From IMG/VR virus record IMGVR_UViG_3300017783_000085, positions 1 to 35,904 of that record: a stretch of DNA of 35,904 nucleotides; one strand, 5' to 3'. Below, piece after piece: positions 22,123 through 30,748 of this stretch (positions are counted from its first letter, which is position 1; each line of letters starts with the position of its first letter). The DNA is from a virus. A model generated the notes under the pieces. The model was given only the letters and a program-made list of their open reading frames with translations, did not search any database and had not been told where the DNA came from. The position numbers and the translations under genes were made by a program.

Positions 22123-23351
22123 AAGAGTATGAAAATCAAGTTATAGTTTGTCCGGTTTGCAATTCATCTAATATTAAAAAAAATGGTTTCCATCACAATA
22201 AAACAACCGGCAGCAAGCAAAGATACAAATGTAATACGTGTGGTTATAAATCAATAGATATGATGATGCTAGACAAGGAAGTTATTACGGAAAATGTAAG
22301 GCTTGCAAAGAGGGTACAAAAAGCAAACGATAGAAATAGGATAGGAAATAAATCTTTTAGAGAGTTTGCTAGGCTAGATAACGCAATAGGGGAATATTCC
22401 AAGCATTTAATACGAATATTTCAAGAAGTACCTATACCGAAGTTTAAAAAAATAAGCGTAAAAGGATCAAAGGGAACTGCGGTTATACAAATATCAGACA
22501 CACATTTTAATGAATTTGTAAATATGGAAAGCAATCAATACGATATGGATATAGCGTCTAAAAGAATGAGGACGTTTATTCGTAAAGCTAAAATATATTT
22601 AAAAGCCAACGGCATTAAAAAGGTCTTTATAGCTATTACCGGAGATTTAATGAACTCTGACAGAAGATTAGATGAATTATTATCTATGACATCTAACAGA
22701 GCAAACGCAACGTTCGTGGGTGTTGAAATTTTAAAACAAACTATAGAAGACATAAGGCAAGACTTTAAAATTAGTATAGGGTGTGTTAGCGGCAACGAAA
22801 GTAGAGCAAACCAAGAGATGGGTTATAGTGAGCCGGTTGCATCAGACAATTACGACAATACAATATTTAACATTCTTTATTATATATTTAAAGACAGAAC
22901 AGATATAGAGTTTATACCTATGAAAAATTCTTTAGAATTAGTTGTTGACGTAGAAGGGCATAAAATACTACTCATACACGGACATTCCGTTAAAGGTAAG
23001 GTAGAGTCATCGGTAACTCAGATCAAAGGTAGGTATGCTTCGCAAGGTATAAATTTAAATTATATATTATTTGGACATATACACTCTGCAAGAATAGGAG
23101 ATACTTATGGTAGAAGTTCATCGCTAGTAGGAGCAAATGCTTATTCAGAGAAAGCATTAAACTTGGAAAGTAGGGCATCTCAAAACGTTTATATTTTTTA
23201 TAAGGACGGGAATAGAGATGGCTTGAAGATAGATTTGCAAAATTATGACGAAAAAGGATATGATATTACAAAAGAGTTAGAAAGTTATAACTCTAAGTCC
23301 GTTGGAAAGCTATCCGAAGGAAAGGTTATATTTCAAGTTGTTAAGATATAA
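22119..23351 (+). CDS. Metallophosphoesterase with N-terminal zinc ribbon
   Basis: A 410-residue protein. Residues 1-46 are a transposase/InsA-like zinc ribbon (C11, C14, C38, C41; CPVCNSSNIKKNG, then YKCNTCGY). The calcineurin-type phosphoesterase core follows: D127 and H129 in ISDTH, G175-D176 in ITGDLMN, G225-N226-E227, H287 and H289 in LLIHGHS, and FGHIHS at 318-323. All metal ligands are present. The domain pair suggests a DNA-directed phosphodiesterase, comparable to SbcD/Mre11, with the ribbon binding nucleic acid. It lies between the resolvase-like gene and the methyltransferase. Substrate is inferred. Confidence 0.85.
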   Translation: MKEYENQVIVCPVCNSSNIKKNGFHHNKTTGSKQRYKCNTCGYKSIDMMMLDKEVITENVRLAKRVQKANDRNRIGNKSFREFARLDNAIGEYSKHLIRIFQEVPIPKFKKISVKGSKGTAVIQISDTHFNEFVNMESNQYDMDIASKRMRTFIRKAKIYLKANGIKKVFIAITGDLMNSDRRLDELLSMTSNRANATFVGVEILKQTIEDIRQDFKISIGCVSGNESRANQEMGYSEPVASDNYDNTIFNILYYIFKDRTDIEFIPMKNSLELVVDVEGHKILLIHGHSVKGKVESSVTQIKGRYASQGINLNYILFGHIHSARIGDTYGRSSSLVGANAYSEKALNLESRASQNVYIFYKDGNRDGLKIDLQNYDEKGYDITKELESYNSKSVGKLSEGKVIFQVVKI

Positions 23352-23539
23352 TGTTTGATTATTGTGAAAAAATAAAAAAAAATTGCCCTTTTTCTACTAA
23401 AACAAACGAAAACCGAGAAAGATGGAAAGAAGGTAAAGAAGAAGTTTACTATTGCGGTATGGCATCATCAATAAACAGAATAGACTGGATGAAAGAATGT
23501 CCTTTAGATAAGAAAAAGAAAAAGTATAAAAGAAGGTAG
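23351..23539 (+). CDS. Small Cys-rich protein, unknown
   Basis: A 62-residue basic protein. It has four cysteines (CEKIKKNCPF near 5-12, YYCGMA near 35, ECPLDKKKKK near 49) that could bind zinc. Ends KKKKKYKRR. It starts on the last base of the previous stop. Not recognised. Confidence 0.6.
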   Translation: MFDYCEKIKKNCPFSTKTNENRERWKEGKEEVYYCGMASSINRIDWMKECPLDKKKKKYKRR

Positions 23540-23541
23540 AG

Positions 23542-24537
23542 TTGAAACACGGAAGTTTATTTAGCGGTATAGGTGGTATTGATCTAGGCTTTGAAATGGC
23601 GGGAATAAAAACTACTTGGACTTGCGAAATTGATGATTGGGCAAACGGGTTATTAAAAAAAAGGTTTCCGAATGCACATCACTATAGAGATATAAAAGAA
23701 ATAGGTAAAAATAATTTAGAAGATGTTGATATTATAAGTGGGGGATTTCCTTGTCAAGATATTAGCACAGCTAAAAGAGGAGGAGAAGGATTAGATGGAG
23801 AACGGAGTGGTCTTTGGTTTGAAATGTGGAGAATTATTGGCGAGTTACAGCCAAGATGGGTTCTTATTGAGAACGTCGCAAATCTCACTTCTAAAGGAGG
23901 AGAAAGAGTTCTTTACGACCTTGCCAAAATCGGGTATGATGCAGAATGGCAAGTTATATCAGCAAAAGACGTTGGAGCAAAACACCTTAGAAAAAGAATC
24001 TGGATCGTCGCATACCCGAAAAAAATATCCAACACCTTGCGCGGGAAACTGGAAAGATTCGATAGGGAGTCTAAAGGGGAGAGTGGGAACAAAACACGAA
24101 GAGGGAACGATAGCGAGAGTTATATTCAAAGATCAAGTCTTAAGCTATCCAACACCGAGAGCAGCAGACATAGAGGGGGGAGTGGCGAGCAACGTAAAAT
24201 TAAAAAAGGGAAGGTTCAGCAGGACAAACAAGAAAGGACAAAGGTGGGGAGTAAAACTAAGAGATGCTCTACTAAATTATCCGAACCTAAACAAGAAAGA
24301 ACAAAGCAAGATATTGAGGGAAAAGATAGAGCAAATGGAGAATTTAGAATCGAAACCTTTGAAAGGCTTAAAAATGAACCCAAGTTGGATAGAGTGGCTT
24401 ATGGGTTATCCCAAAAATTGGACAGATATAACGATAGAGTCAAAGGACTTGGAAATGCAGTCGTACCACAAATCCCATATCAAATAGGAAAACGAATAAT
24501 GTTAATAAATAATATAATAGGAGAGCAAAATGAGTGA
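23542..24537 (+). CDS. C5 cytosine DNA methyltransferase
   Basis: A 331-residue protein starting with TTG after an AGAAGG site. Motif I is LFSGIGGIDLGFE (7-19), the catalytic PC pair is in GGFPCQDIS (C71), motif VI is IENV (109-112), motif VIII is HLRKRIWIVAYP (148-159) and motif X is GLGNAVVPQ (302-310). It transfers a methyl group from SAM to cytosine, probably protecting phage DNA from host restriction. Residues about 160-270, where the target-recognition region should lie, are low-complexity and rich in Lys, Arg, Glu, Ser and Gln, with no visible fold. That stretch is the one overlapped by another well-formed ORF (23795-24487). Target sequence cannot be told. Confidence 0.9.
   Translation: MKHGSLFSGIGGIDLGFEMAGIKTTWTCEIDDWANGLLKKRFPNAHHYRDIKEIGKNNLEDVDIISGGFPCQDISTAKRGGEGLDGERSGLWFEMWRIIGELQPRWVLIENVANLTSKGGERVLYDLAKIGYDAEWQVISAKDVGAKHLRKRIWIVAYPKKISNTLRGKLERFDRESKGESGNKTRRGNDSESYIQRSSLKLSNTESSRHRGGSGEQRKIKKGKVQQDKQERTKVGSKTKRCSTKLSEPKQERTKQDIEGKDRANGEFRIETFERLKNEPKLDRVAYGLSQKLDRYNDRVKGLGNAVVPQIPYQIGKRIMLINNIIGEQNE
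23795..24487 (+). CDS. ORF nested out of frame in the methyltransferase gene
   Basis: A 230-codon ORF in the +1 frame relative to the methyltransferase, beginning at its codon 85. It starts directly after an in-frame TAG and a very strong AGAGGAGGAGAAGGA ribosome region. The product is protein-like: FLLRTSQISLL (23-33), LPKSGMMQNGKLYQ (43-56), two YPTPxA units (78-83 and 118-123, the second followed by AD) and MNPSWIEWLMGYPKNWTDI (194-212). From memory, the phrases SGMMRNGKLY, PTPxAxD and NPxWVEWLMGxP occur together in phage and prophage proteins annotated near or as C5 methyltransferases. The other frame still encodes essential methyltransferase motifs VI, VIII and X over the same bases. Function unknown; could be a separate protein or joined by recoding. 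Confidence 0.7.
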   Translation: MENGVVFGLKCGELLASYSQDGFLLRTSQISLLKEEKEFFTTLPKSGMMQNGKLYQQKTLEQNTLEKESGSSHTRKKYPTPCAGNWKDSIGSLKGRVGTKHEEGTIARVIFKDQVLSYPTPRAADIEGGVASNVKLKKGRFSRTNKKGQRWGVKLRDALLNYPNLNKKEQSKILREKIEQMENLESKPLKGLKMNPSWIEWLMGYPKNWTDITIESKDLEMQSYHKSHIK

Positions 24538-24793
24538 AAAAAAGAAATTTGAACTAGCAGAAAACGTAGGTTATTTGTTTAAAAATAGCTTTAAAGATCA
24601 CGAGAATCCAAACGACACTAAAAAACCAGATTTTCAAGGAGATTTTAATGTAAATGGCAATGTTGTCAAAGTTAACTTGTGGAAAAATAGAACACAAAAA
24701 GGCGACATAATGTTAAAGCTTAGTGTGTTTACACCAAAAGGAGAAGCCAAACCTACAAACGAGGCTTTATCTGCCGATGATTTACCTTTTTAA
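24530..24793 (+). CDS. Single-stranded DNA-binding-like protein
   Basis: An 87-residue protein. The core PDFQGDFNVNGNVVKVNLWKN...KGDIMLKLSVFTPKG fits a small OB-like beta barrel, and the end LSADDLPF matches the acidic, Phe-terminated tail by which SSB proteins recruit partners. It overlaps the methyltransferase end by 8 bases and is the last gene of the rightward replication block. Likely coats single strands during replication and ERF-mediated annealing. Confidence 0.65.
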   Translation: MSEKKKFELAENVGYLFKNSFKDHENPNDTKKPDFQGDFNVNGNVVKVNLWKNRTQKGDIMLKLSVFTPKGEAKPTNEALSADDLPF

Positions 24794-24847
24794 GGTAGTA
24801 AGTTGAAATAAAAAAGATAATTGATTTTAAGCCTATTCTCGTGCGTT

Positions 24848-25237
24848 TTAAGCTACTTCTTGTAGTATAGTAAAGGATGTAGAATAGATTCCATAAGCGG
24901 TTTGTTCAAAAGACAGACTATCTTCTTCAAATCTTACGTTATAATAGGTTGTTCCATTATTAGGGCTAAACTCAAATATAGTTTTTCTTCCTTTTACTGC
25001 ATTAATTAAAGCTTCTAGTTTTAATCTATCCGCGTCAATAAGATTAGTGTAGTTCAATTCCCATTGTAGTTGCTTACCATAGCGTTCGTTTGTGTATATT
25101 TTACCGCCATAAGACTGCGTAACGGTAACACCTTTATAATTAGTGCTATGTCCAACATTCATATCAGGATTTCTTGATGGAGAATAGTTAGCAGTATTGC
25201 TACTAAATCTAAATTTAACTGTTGTTATTAGCGCCAT
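24848..25237 (-). CDS. Minor tail protein
   Basis: A 129-residue, beta-rich protein, MALITTVKFRFSSNTANYSPS, with an aromatic-rich centre (YGKQLQWELNYTNLIDADRLKLEALINAVKGRKTIFEF). It is the last gene of the leftward late block, downstream of tape measure and a large tail protein. That suggests a distal-tail component. The 54-bp gap to the convergent SSB-like gene shows no clear terminator hairpin. Confidence 0.65.
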   Translation of the reverse strand: MALITTVKFRFSSNTANYSPSRNPDMNVGHSTNYKGVTVTQSYGGKIYTNERYGKQLQWELNYTNLIDADRLKLEALINAVKGRKTIFEFSPNNGTTYYNVRFEEDSLSFEQTAYGIYSTSFTILQEVA

Positions 25238-25246
25238 AATATATCC

Positions 25247-27799
25247 TTAATACAATTCTTGTGCTGATAGGCTTATCTTGCCTAAAGTTCTTGATGTTGA
25301 AGTTACAATAAAATAGACACTTCTCCAATTTTTACCAAAAGGAGCTTTACTCGTTGTATATATTCTAAGAATATCCCCTACCTCTAAACCATAAAAACTT
25401 GGATTAACCACGTCCAAAGAAACTCTTAGTCTAGGCTCTCCTATTAAGTGGTTATAATAATTGTAATAATTAGTTGTTAAACTTCCAACTTGATCTATAT
25501 CGTTACTAATTTCTTTTACATTTTCATCTTCTATATTATAATTGCTTCTTGTTGCTGTGTTTGTAAATGTACCTGTTGCTCCATATTGTTGATTATCCTC
25601 AGGTCTTCTTTTAAATTTAATTTGCCACTTAGTTATTAGTTCGTTAACAGGTGTGTGTGATATTTGCAAGTTGGAAAAATCGTTTTCATCTAATACTGAG
25701 TTAGGAAAAATTACTTTATAAATAGTATCTCCTGAAGACGTGCTTGGAGCGTTAAAGGTAGTTATAGGAGCTACGGCTCTTTGTACTGTTAATGTTTGTG
25801 TTGTAGAGTTGGCTTGCATTGGTCCGCTATTTGTAACCTTAATAAACTCATATTGTTGATAATCTACACCACCTACTGTAGTTGTAAAAGGTATGCAAAG
25901 CAAATCGCCATTCGTGTATCCTTGCCCGGTTTGTGCAAGAGTTATTTTCATACTTGTGTCTGTTGTGCTTGTTAAAAGATTAGAAGAGTGAGCAGTTCCA
26001 GCTGTTGCAAAGTAAGGTTCAGTCGTAGAAGTGGTTGTGCTTGTTGTTAGGTGCATAGGACTAATATAATGATATGATCCGCTAGCTCTCATTCTACCTA
26101 TAAAAAATCCAAATTGTTGTAATTTTTTTAAAACACTTTCTAATTTTGTACTTTTATTTAACCAGTAATTTATATCTCCAATTCTACCTAACAATTTATG
26201 ATTAGCTAATATATTAGCATAATTATTGGTTGTGCCTACGTTCGCTGGAAAGACATTAGAGTCTACAAAAGTTTCGCATAAATATCTGTGTGCCTCTATA
26301 GGCTTCTTAATTAAGTTACTATCTAAAGACAATCCGTCTTGAGCTGAATATAATTCTTTTATATCATTTTTTAGTTCTGTGTCTACTTGCACAGAAGAGT
26401 TATCTCTTTCAAAGGATGTGGTAGCTGTTATAAAAGAGCTTCCAATAGATGAACTGCCGCTTAATACATTAGATGCACCACTTCCTACTTCTCCCGGCTC
26501 TAGCCCATCATAAGTTACTTTAAACTCTAAATGTATTTTTTGAGGTAAGTTACCAGTATACTCAGAGTTTGAAGAAGAATGTAAGTTTATAGTTCTTGCT
26601 GCGCTACTACTTGCAGTAACGGCGTTTGGCGAATCATTAATAAGATTTATAGTTTCATCTACAGTACTATCGTCATTATGTGAAATCTTTGCATCAAGCC
26701 TAACATTTGTTATAACACCCGCAGAACTACCGCCATTTCTTGCTAGTGATAAACTGTATCCAAAATTACAAGTAAAAACCATTGATGATGGTGTGTGTTG
26801 TATTGTACCAAAATTAACAAAATCAAATTCGTCGGTTACTACTATAACATCTCCAGTTGTGTTTGTTGAGCTAACTGATGCCGTAGCAACGGGCGTATGT
26901 TTATTTGATATTGTATAATCTGTACTTGTTAATAGCATCTGAGATTTAAATGTTCTTGCTAAACTAAGGTCTGTTCCAACTGCAAATAAATCATCTGAAC
27001 CAATTTGTTTAGTTATAATTGGATTAGAGTCAGCAGAAGAAATAGCTGTTTCTGTTGCGGTAGTGTTAGCCATTAATTGAGAGTTTGGTCCTGCTCCTTC
27101 GCGATTTAAGCCTTGTTCGTGTACGTGTAAAGTTTTATTGCTTTGGTTACCAGCGTTAGGAGTTAAACAAAATATGTTACCAGTATCTATTTTTTCTACT
27201 TGTACTGGGTATGTTAATTTATAAGCTCCAAGAGCGTCTTGTAATGGATTGCTTATACTGCTCGCAGAATAATCTCCAAAAACTATAGGTTTATATAGTC
27301 CGGCTTCTGATATAGTTTGAGGAATTTGTATGTCCTTAAAAGGGTTTTGTGCGGATATTTGTAGTGTAACCTTATTTTCTGATAATTGAACCGCTCTTAA
27401 TCTACCTTTAAATATTAGCAATAGATTAGAAGCGTTTGTGTCGCCGTTTAGTTGTGAGTAAACTTCTACATTCCTGTTTATATAATAGTTTGTTCCAAAA
27501 AAAAGCTCTTCTTCTATAGGCGTAGAAGAACCTAATGATACTGTTCCGTTAGAAGAAAAAGAAAAGTTTGCTAAAGATATAGATATGTTTGATAGTTGCG
27601 CGCTTGCGTCAATAATGTTTATGCTTTCTCTAATGGTTGGAGCGTTGGTAATTGCTCCTACGTAATTTACACTTCCTATTGTTTGATCTGAAGTTGCTAA
27701 AGCAAGGTAGTTTCCGTCTTCGTTAAAAACCTTAACTAAATAATCTTCTTGAATATGTTGCCCTAAATTAGAGCTATATGTACTTGGAAGGCTTAACAT
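25247..27799 (-). CDS. Large distal tail protein (tail tip or baseplate)
   Basis: An 850-residue protein. The N-terminal part (MLSLPSTYSSNLGQHIQEDYLVKVF...IRESINIIDASAQLSNISISLANFSF) and the section YKPIVFGDYSAS resemble tail-hub proteins known from marine phage genomes. The middle is Ser/Thr-rich and beta-like. The C-terminal part GLEVGDILRIYTTSKAPFGKNWRSVYFIVTSTSRT looks like the end of tail-tip proteins. It starts on the last base of the tape-measure stop. Position right after tape measure fits the tail tip. Confidence 0.7.
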   Translation of the reverse strand: MLSLPSTYSSNLGQHIQEDYLVKVFNEDGNYLALATSDQTIGSVNYVGAITNAPTIRESINIIDASAQLSNISISLANFSFSSNGTVSLGSSTPIEEELFFGTNYYINRNVEVYSQLNGDTNASNLLLIFKGRLRAVQLSENKVTLQISAQNPFKDIQIPQTISEAGLYKPIVFGDYSASSISNPLQDALGAYKLTYPVQVEKIDTGNIFCLTPNAGNQSNKTLHVHEQGLNREGAGPNSQLMANTTATETAISSADSNPIITKQIGSDDLFAVGTDLSLARTFKSQMLLTSTDYTISNKHTPVATASVSSTNTTGDVIVVTDEFDFVNFGTIQHTPSSMVFTCNFGYSLSLARNGGSSAGVITNVRLDAKISHNDDSTVDETINLINDSPNAVTASSSAARTINLHSSSNSEYTGNLPQKIHLEFKVTYDGLEPGEVGSGASNVLSGSSSIGSSFITATTSFERDNSSVQVDTELKNDIKELYSAQDGLSLDSNLIKKPIEAHRYLCETFVDSNVFPANVGTTNNYANILANHKLLGRIGDINYWLNKSTKLESVLKKLQQFGFFIGRMRASGSYHYISPMHLTTSTTTSTTEPYFATAGTAHSSNLLTSTTDTSMKITLAQTGQGYTNGDLLCIPFTTTVGGVDYQQYEFIKVTNSGPMQANSTTQTLTVQRAVAPITTFNAPSTSSGDTIYKVIFPNSVLDENDFSNLQISHTPVNELITKWQIKFKRRPEDNQQYGATGTFTNTATRSNYNIEDENVKEISNDIDQVGSLTTNYYNYYNHLIGEPRLRVSLDVVNPSFYGLEVGDILRIYTTSKAPFGKNWRSVYFIVTSTSRTLGKISLSAQELY

Positions 27800-30273
27800 T
27801 ATGCTAGGTTTAGTTTCCCTGCTTCTTCAATTTTTGGAATTATTACATCCAATATTGTTTCATCGACTAAAGGAGCAGATACGTTTATATTTATTACTTG
27901 GCTTCCATTTGATCCTTGTTGTGCGCGTCTACCGCCTAAAGGTTGTATAGTTACCCTTTCTGCGCCTTGTTCTCCAACAACTAAGTTTTGTGTTCCAGTT
28001 GTTATAAAACTACCGCCCGTTGCAAAACGCGGTGCAGGTTGTGCAGCTATAGCAGAAACTTGAGCAAAACCCAGAGCAGCAACAAACGCAGCAAATGCCG
28101 GACTTCTATCTAAGGCAGCAACATACGCAGCCCTTACATCCATTATTGCTTGAGCTATATTAGATGCTTTTTCTATTTGAAATGCTCTTTTTCTTTGATT
28201 TTTATATCTTTGCTCTATTTTGTTTTCCATAACTTCTCTTTGTTCTTGAGAAGCTTCTTCAAAATCTCTGGTAGCTTGTAATGCTTCTATTTCCCTACTC
28301 ATTCTTTCATTAACTAAATTAGTATATGATTGTGAAAACCCTTGTACAGCACCTATTGCAAGTTGCGCATCTTCCGTAAATTGTTCAAAAGGAGTTTTTT
28401 GTTCTGATATTTTTTTAAAAGTATCTTTTATTGATTTCATTGATACGTCAAGTTCTTTACCCGTTAAAATAGATTCAATCATCAATCTTATCATTTTATC
28501 TAATTCACTATTTGATTGAAACATAATATCGGACATATCTTGTAATCCCATACCGCTATTAATAAATAGTTGTAAATCTTGACTTGTTCCCGTTACTGCC
28601 ATTAGTTTTTGATTAAACTTATCTAAGTTGTCTATTCTTTCAAGCTCCGAAGTATCTTTTTTCGAAGCAGCAACAATCTTGGCTGTATTAATAATAGATT
28701 GATTTTCGTTTTCTATTATCGCTTTCTGTATCTTGTCTTTAAGCGTGTCTTGTTTATTTTGTTCTTTTGCTAGTTTTACATAGTCTTCTATATTTTTAAT
28801 ATATCTATCATAACCAAGCTTTAAATCTACCAACCTTTCAACTTCGGCTCGCATACCCGCTCTTTTGGTTTTGTCTATTTTGTTTAATTCTTGTGTTATT
28901 AAAATATCTCTTTTTTTATTTTCAAAGTGAGCGATTTCAGATTCAGTTAATTCTAGTATTCCTGCATTTTCTAAATTTATATTAGATATGCGCAATTCTT
29001 GTTGCATCTTCAAAGATAACGTACTACTTGTTATTTTATTTTGAGCTTCAGATAAATCTATTCCAGCTTTTTCTACTTTGTTGCCATACCCAGACCAAAG
29101 GTCTGTTCCTTCATCTAGCTCTTGATTTAATATTTGTTGTCGCATATGAGCCATAGCAGCAGTTGCAGCAAAAATACTTAATCCCATAGTAACTGCAGCT
29201 TGCCTTATAATAGCTGTGGTTAGTCCGGCGGTCCAAATAGCATTTAAAGTTATAGCTGTTTTTATTGCAACTCTATACGCTACATAGGCAACAGCTGTAT
29301 CTCTAATAGTCAATGCTAAAATTACCATTTTGTCAATATTGTCTTGTAGGGAAATAACTAGTTCTCTCATATCAACAGCAAATTCTTTTGCAGATGGAGC
29401 TAATTCTTCGCCAATATCTTCTGCCAAATCTCCTATAGCTAAATTAAGCCTAGCAAATGCACCTTCCGCTGTTGCAGCTACTGTTTCGCCAAGTTTTCCA
29501 TATTGTGTATCGGCGGCATCCAATATAATTGATTGCGCCTCTAAAAGTTTATTTTGTTTAACTAGCTCTTTTATCATTTCTTTTTGTGATCCGGTAAAAG
29601 TAAATCCTGAACGACTTAATGCACCTAATTGTCCAGCAGGGTCTTGTAGAGCTTTACCTAATTGCAATGCTGTACTTTTCAATTCTTCAAAAGATGGAAT
29701 ACCACCGGAAATAGATATAGCCATATTGTTAGCAGCTACCATCGTTCTTTCAAATGCCTGCCCTCTTATATTTGTAAAAGTTAATAACAGCGCAGCTACT
29801 TTATTATTTACTTCATCTCCAACAACACCAACTTCTTGAATGTTAGCAGTCATTTTTTTTATTTGTCTAGCCGTTAGTCCTGATATATTTCCAGTAGATG
29901 CAAGAGCAGCATCAATTCTTTTTTCAGATGATTCTTGTTCTGCAAAAGCTTTAACCAATCTTCCTACTGTCATTGCAAATAATCCGGTAGCAAATGAAGC
30001 TAATAGCAATTTAGAACGAAACACGGAAAATGTCATACTTCCCTGTGCAACTGATGCGTTCATATTACGTTGGTTACGTAATGCAAGATTACCTGTTGCA
30101 ATAGCTTTTTTTCTTTCAGCGTCAGTCATTCCAATGCTTTTTGCTAGTTGGACTTGAGAGTTTTTTAGTTGCTTAGTCGCAGCAGATAGAGTTTTAATAG
30201 CATTGGTTAATTCTTGTTCGCCTTCTGCTCTAAAATGAATCTTTATATTATTGCTTGTTGTGTCTTTCGCCAT
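27799..30273 (-). CDS. Tail tape-measure protein
   Basis: An 824-residue, Ala- and Lys-rich, mainly helical protein. N-terminal helices (ELTNAIKTLSAATKQLKNSQVQ), a pre-segment with TYGKLGE- and GALSRSGFTFTGSQKEM-like phrases common in tape measures, and hydrophobic segments at about 80-100 and 315-375. The C-terminal half is coiled coil, ending in the ATGGSFITTG...LVVGEQGAERVTI motif typical of tape-measure tails. Using about 0.15 nm per residue, the tail would be near 120 nm, a siphovirus length. It overlaps the tail-chaperone extension by 26 bases. Confidence 0.92.
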   Translation of the reverse strand: MAKDTTSNNIKIHFRAEGEQELTNAIKTLSAATKQLKNSQVQLAKSIGMTDAERKKAIATGNLALRNQRNMNASVAQGSMTFSVFRSKLLLASFATGLFAMTVGRLVKAFAEQESSEKRIDAALASTGNISGLTARQIKKMTANIQEVGVVGDEVNNKVAALLLTFTNIRGQAFERTMVAANNMAISISGGIPSFEELKSTALQLGKALQDPAGQLGALSRSGFTFTGSQKEMIKELVKQNKLLEAQSIILDAADTQYGKLGETVAATAEGAFARLNLAIGDLAEDIGEELAPSAKEFAVDMRELVISLQDNIDKMVILALTIRDTAVAYVAYRVAIKTAITLNAIWTAGLTTAIIRQAAVTMGLSIFAATAAMAHMRQQILNQELDEGTDLWSGYGNKVEKAGIDLSEAQNKITSSTLSLKMQQELRISNINLENAGILELTESEIAHFENKKRDILITQELNKIDKTKRAGMRAEVERLVDLKLGYDRYIKNIEDYVKLAKEQNKQDTLKDKIQKAIIENENQSIINTAKIVAASKKDTSELERIDNLDKFNQKLMAVTGTSQDLQLFINSGMGLQDMSDIMFQSNSELDKMIRLMIESILTGKELDVSMKSIKDTFKKISEQKTPFEQFTEDAQLAIGAVQGFSQSYTNLVNERMSREIEALQATRDFEEASQEQREVMENKIEQRYKNQRKRAFQIEKASNIAQAIMDVRAAYVAALDRSPAFAAFVAALGFAQVSAIAAQPAPRFATGGSFITTGTQNLVVGEQGAERVTIQPLGGRRAQQGSNGSQVININVSAPLVDETILDVIIPKIEEAGKLNLA

Positions 30274-30748
30274 CTTTTGCTTGTTCTTTCTCTATCATAT
30301 TTTTAATAAAAAAACTTTTATCTATCCACTTCTTAGGATGGAGTCCATAATGACCACCAAAAGCAGGAACATTAAAAGTGCTACAATACGAATATCTATG
30401 AATATCGTCTTGAAACTCCTTAGAATATAAGAATCTTTTACAAGCAAAAAAAGGTAGTTGTCCAAAAACACCTTCCCCTATCTTAAAATCTTTCTTAAAA
30501 GCTTTATTTGTGTCTTTAATTTCTTGAATAAGTAGATCAATTACTTTCTGTACGTCTTGATCTGAATTAAACGTAATGGTGGGATATTTTTTACCATTTA
30601 AGGTAAGAGGTACTTGAGCCGTGTAGGGGTATTTATCGTATTGACAACCTTTACAACCGCCTACACACTCAGGATTTCTAAACGCTAACAATACATTGTA
30701 TTCAAGCGTATAGGCTTCTACTCCCCCAGTTCTTGACTCTCTCGGACT
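30248..30748 (-). CDS. Tail-chaperone extension (T-like), probably made by -1 frameshift
   Basis: The frame is open from 30748 to 30248. It has no ATG near its beginning; the first possible start is a TTG at 30691 without a Shine-Dalgarno site. Reading through the end of the upstream gene in the -1 frame gives TGGVEAYTLEYNVLLAFRNP, then a Cys cluster PECVGGCKGCQYD, and about 130 further residues. The lack of a start codon, the position between a G-like gene and tape measure, and the slippery run at 30721-30728 all point to a lambda G/GT-type fusion of 246 residues. Separate translation from the TTG remains possible. Confidence 0.65.
   Translation of the reverse strand, partial: SPRESRTGGVEAYTLEYNVLLAFRNPECVGGCKGCQYDKYPYTAQVPLTLNGKKYPTITFNSDQDVQKVIDLLIQEIKDTNKAFKKDFKIGEGVFGQLPFFACKRFLYSKEFQDDIHRYSYCSTFNVPAFGGHYGLHPKKWIDKSFFIKNMIEKEQAKDGERHNKQ

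Noticed and set aside
24794-24847. A bidirectional terminator between the convergent SSB-like and tail genes
   Set aside because: Only a repeated TTTTAAGC and an A run are seen; no stable stem with a T tract could be drawn.
29330-30157. Two plus-strand ORFs opposite the tape-measure gene
   Set aside because: Antisense shadows of an Ala/Lys-rich gene, without ribosome sites or recognisable motifs.
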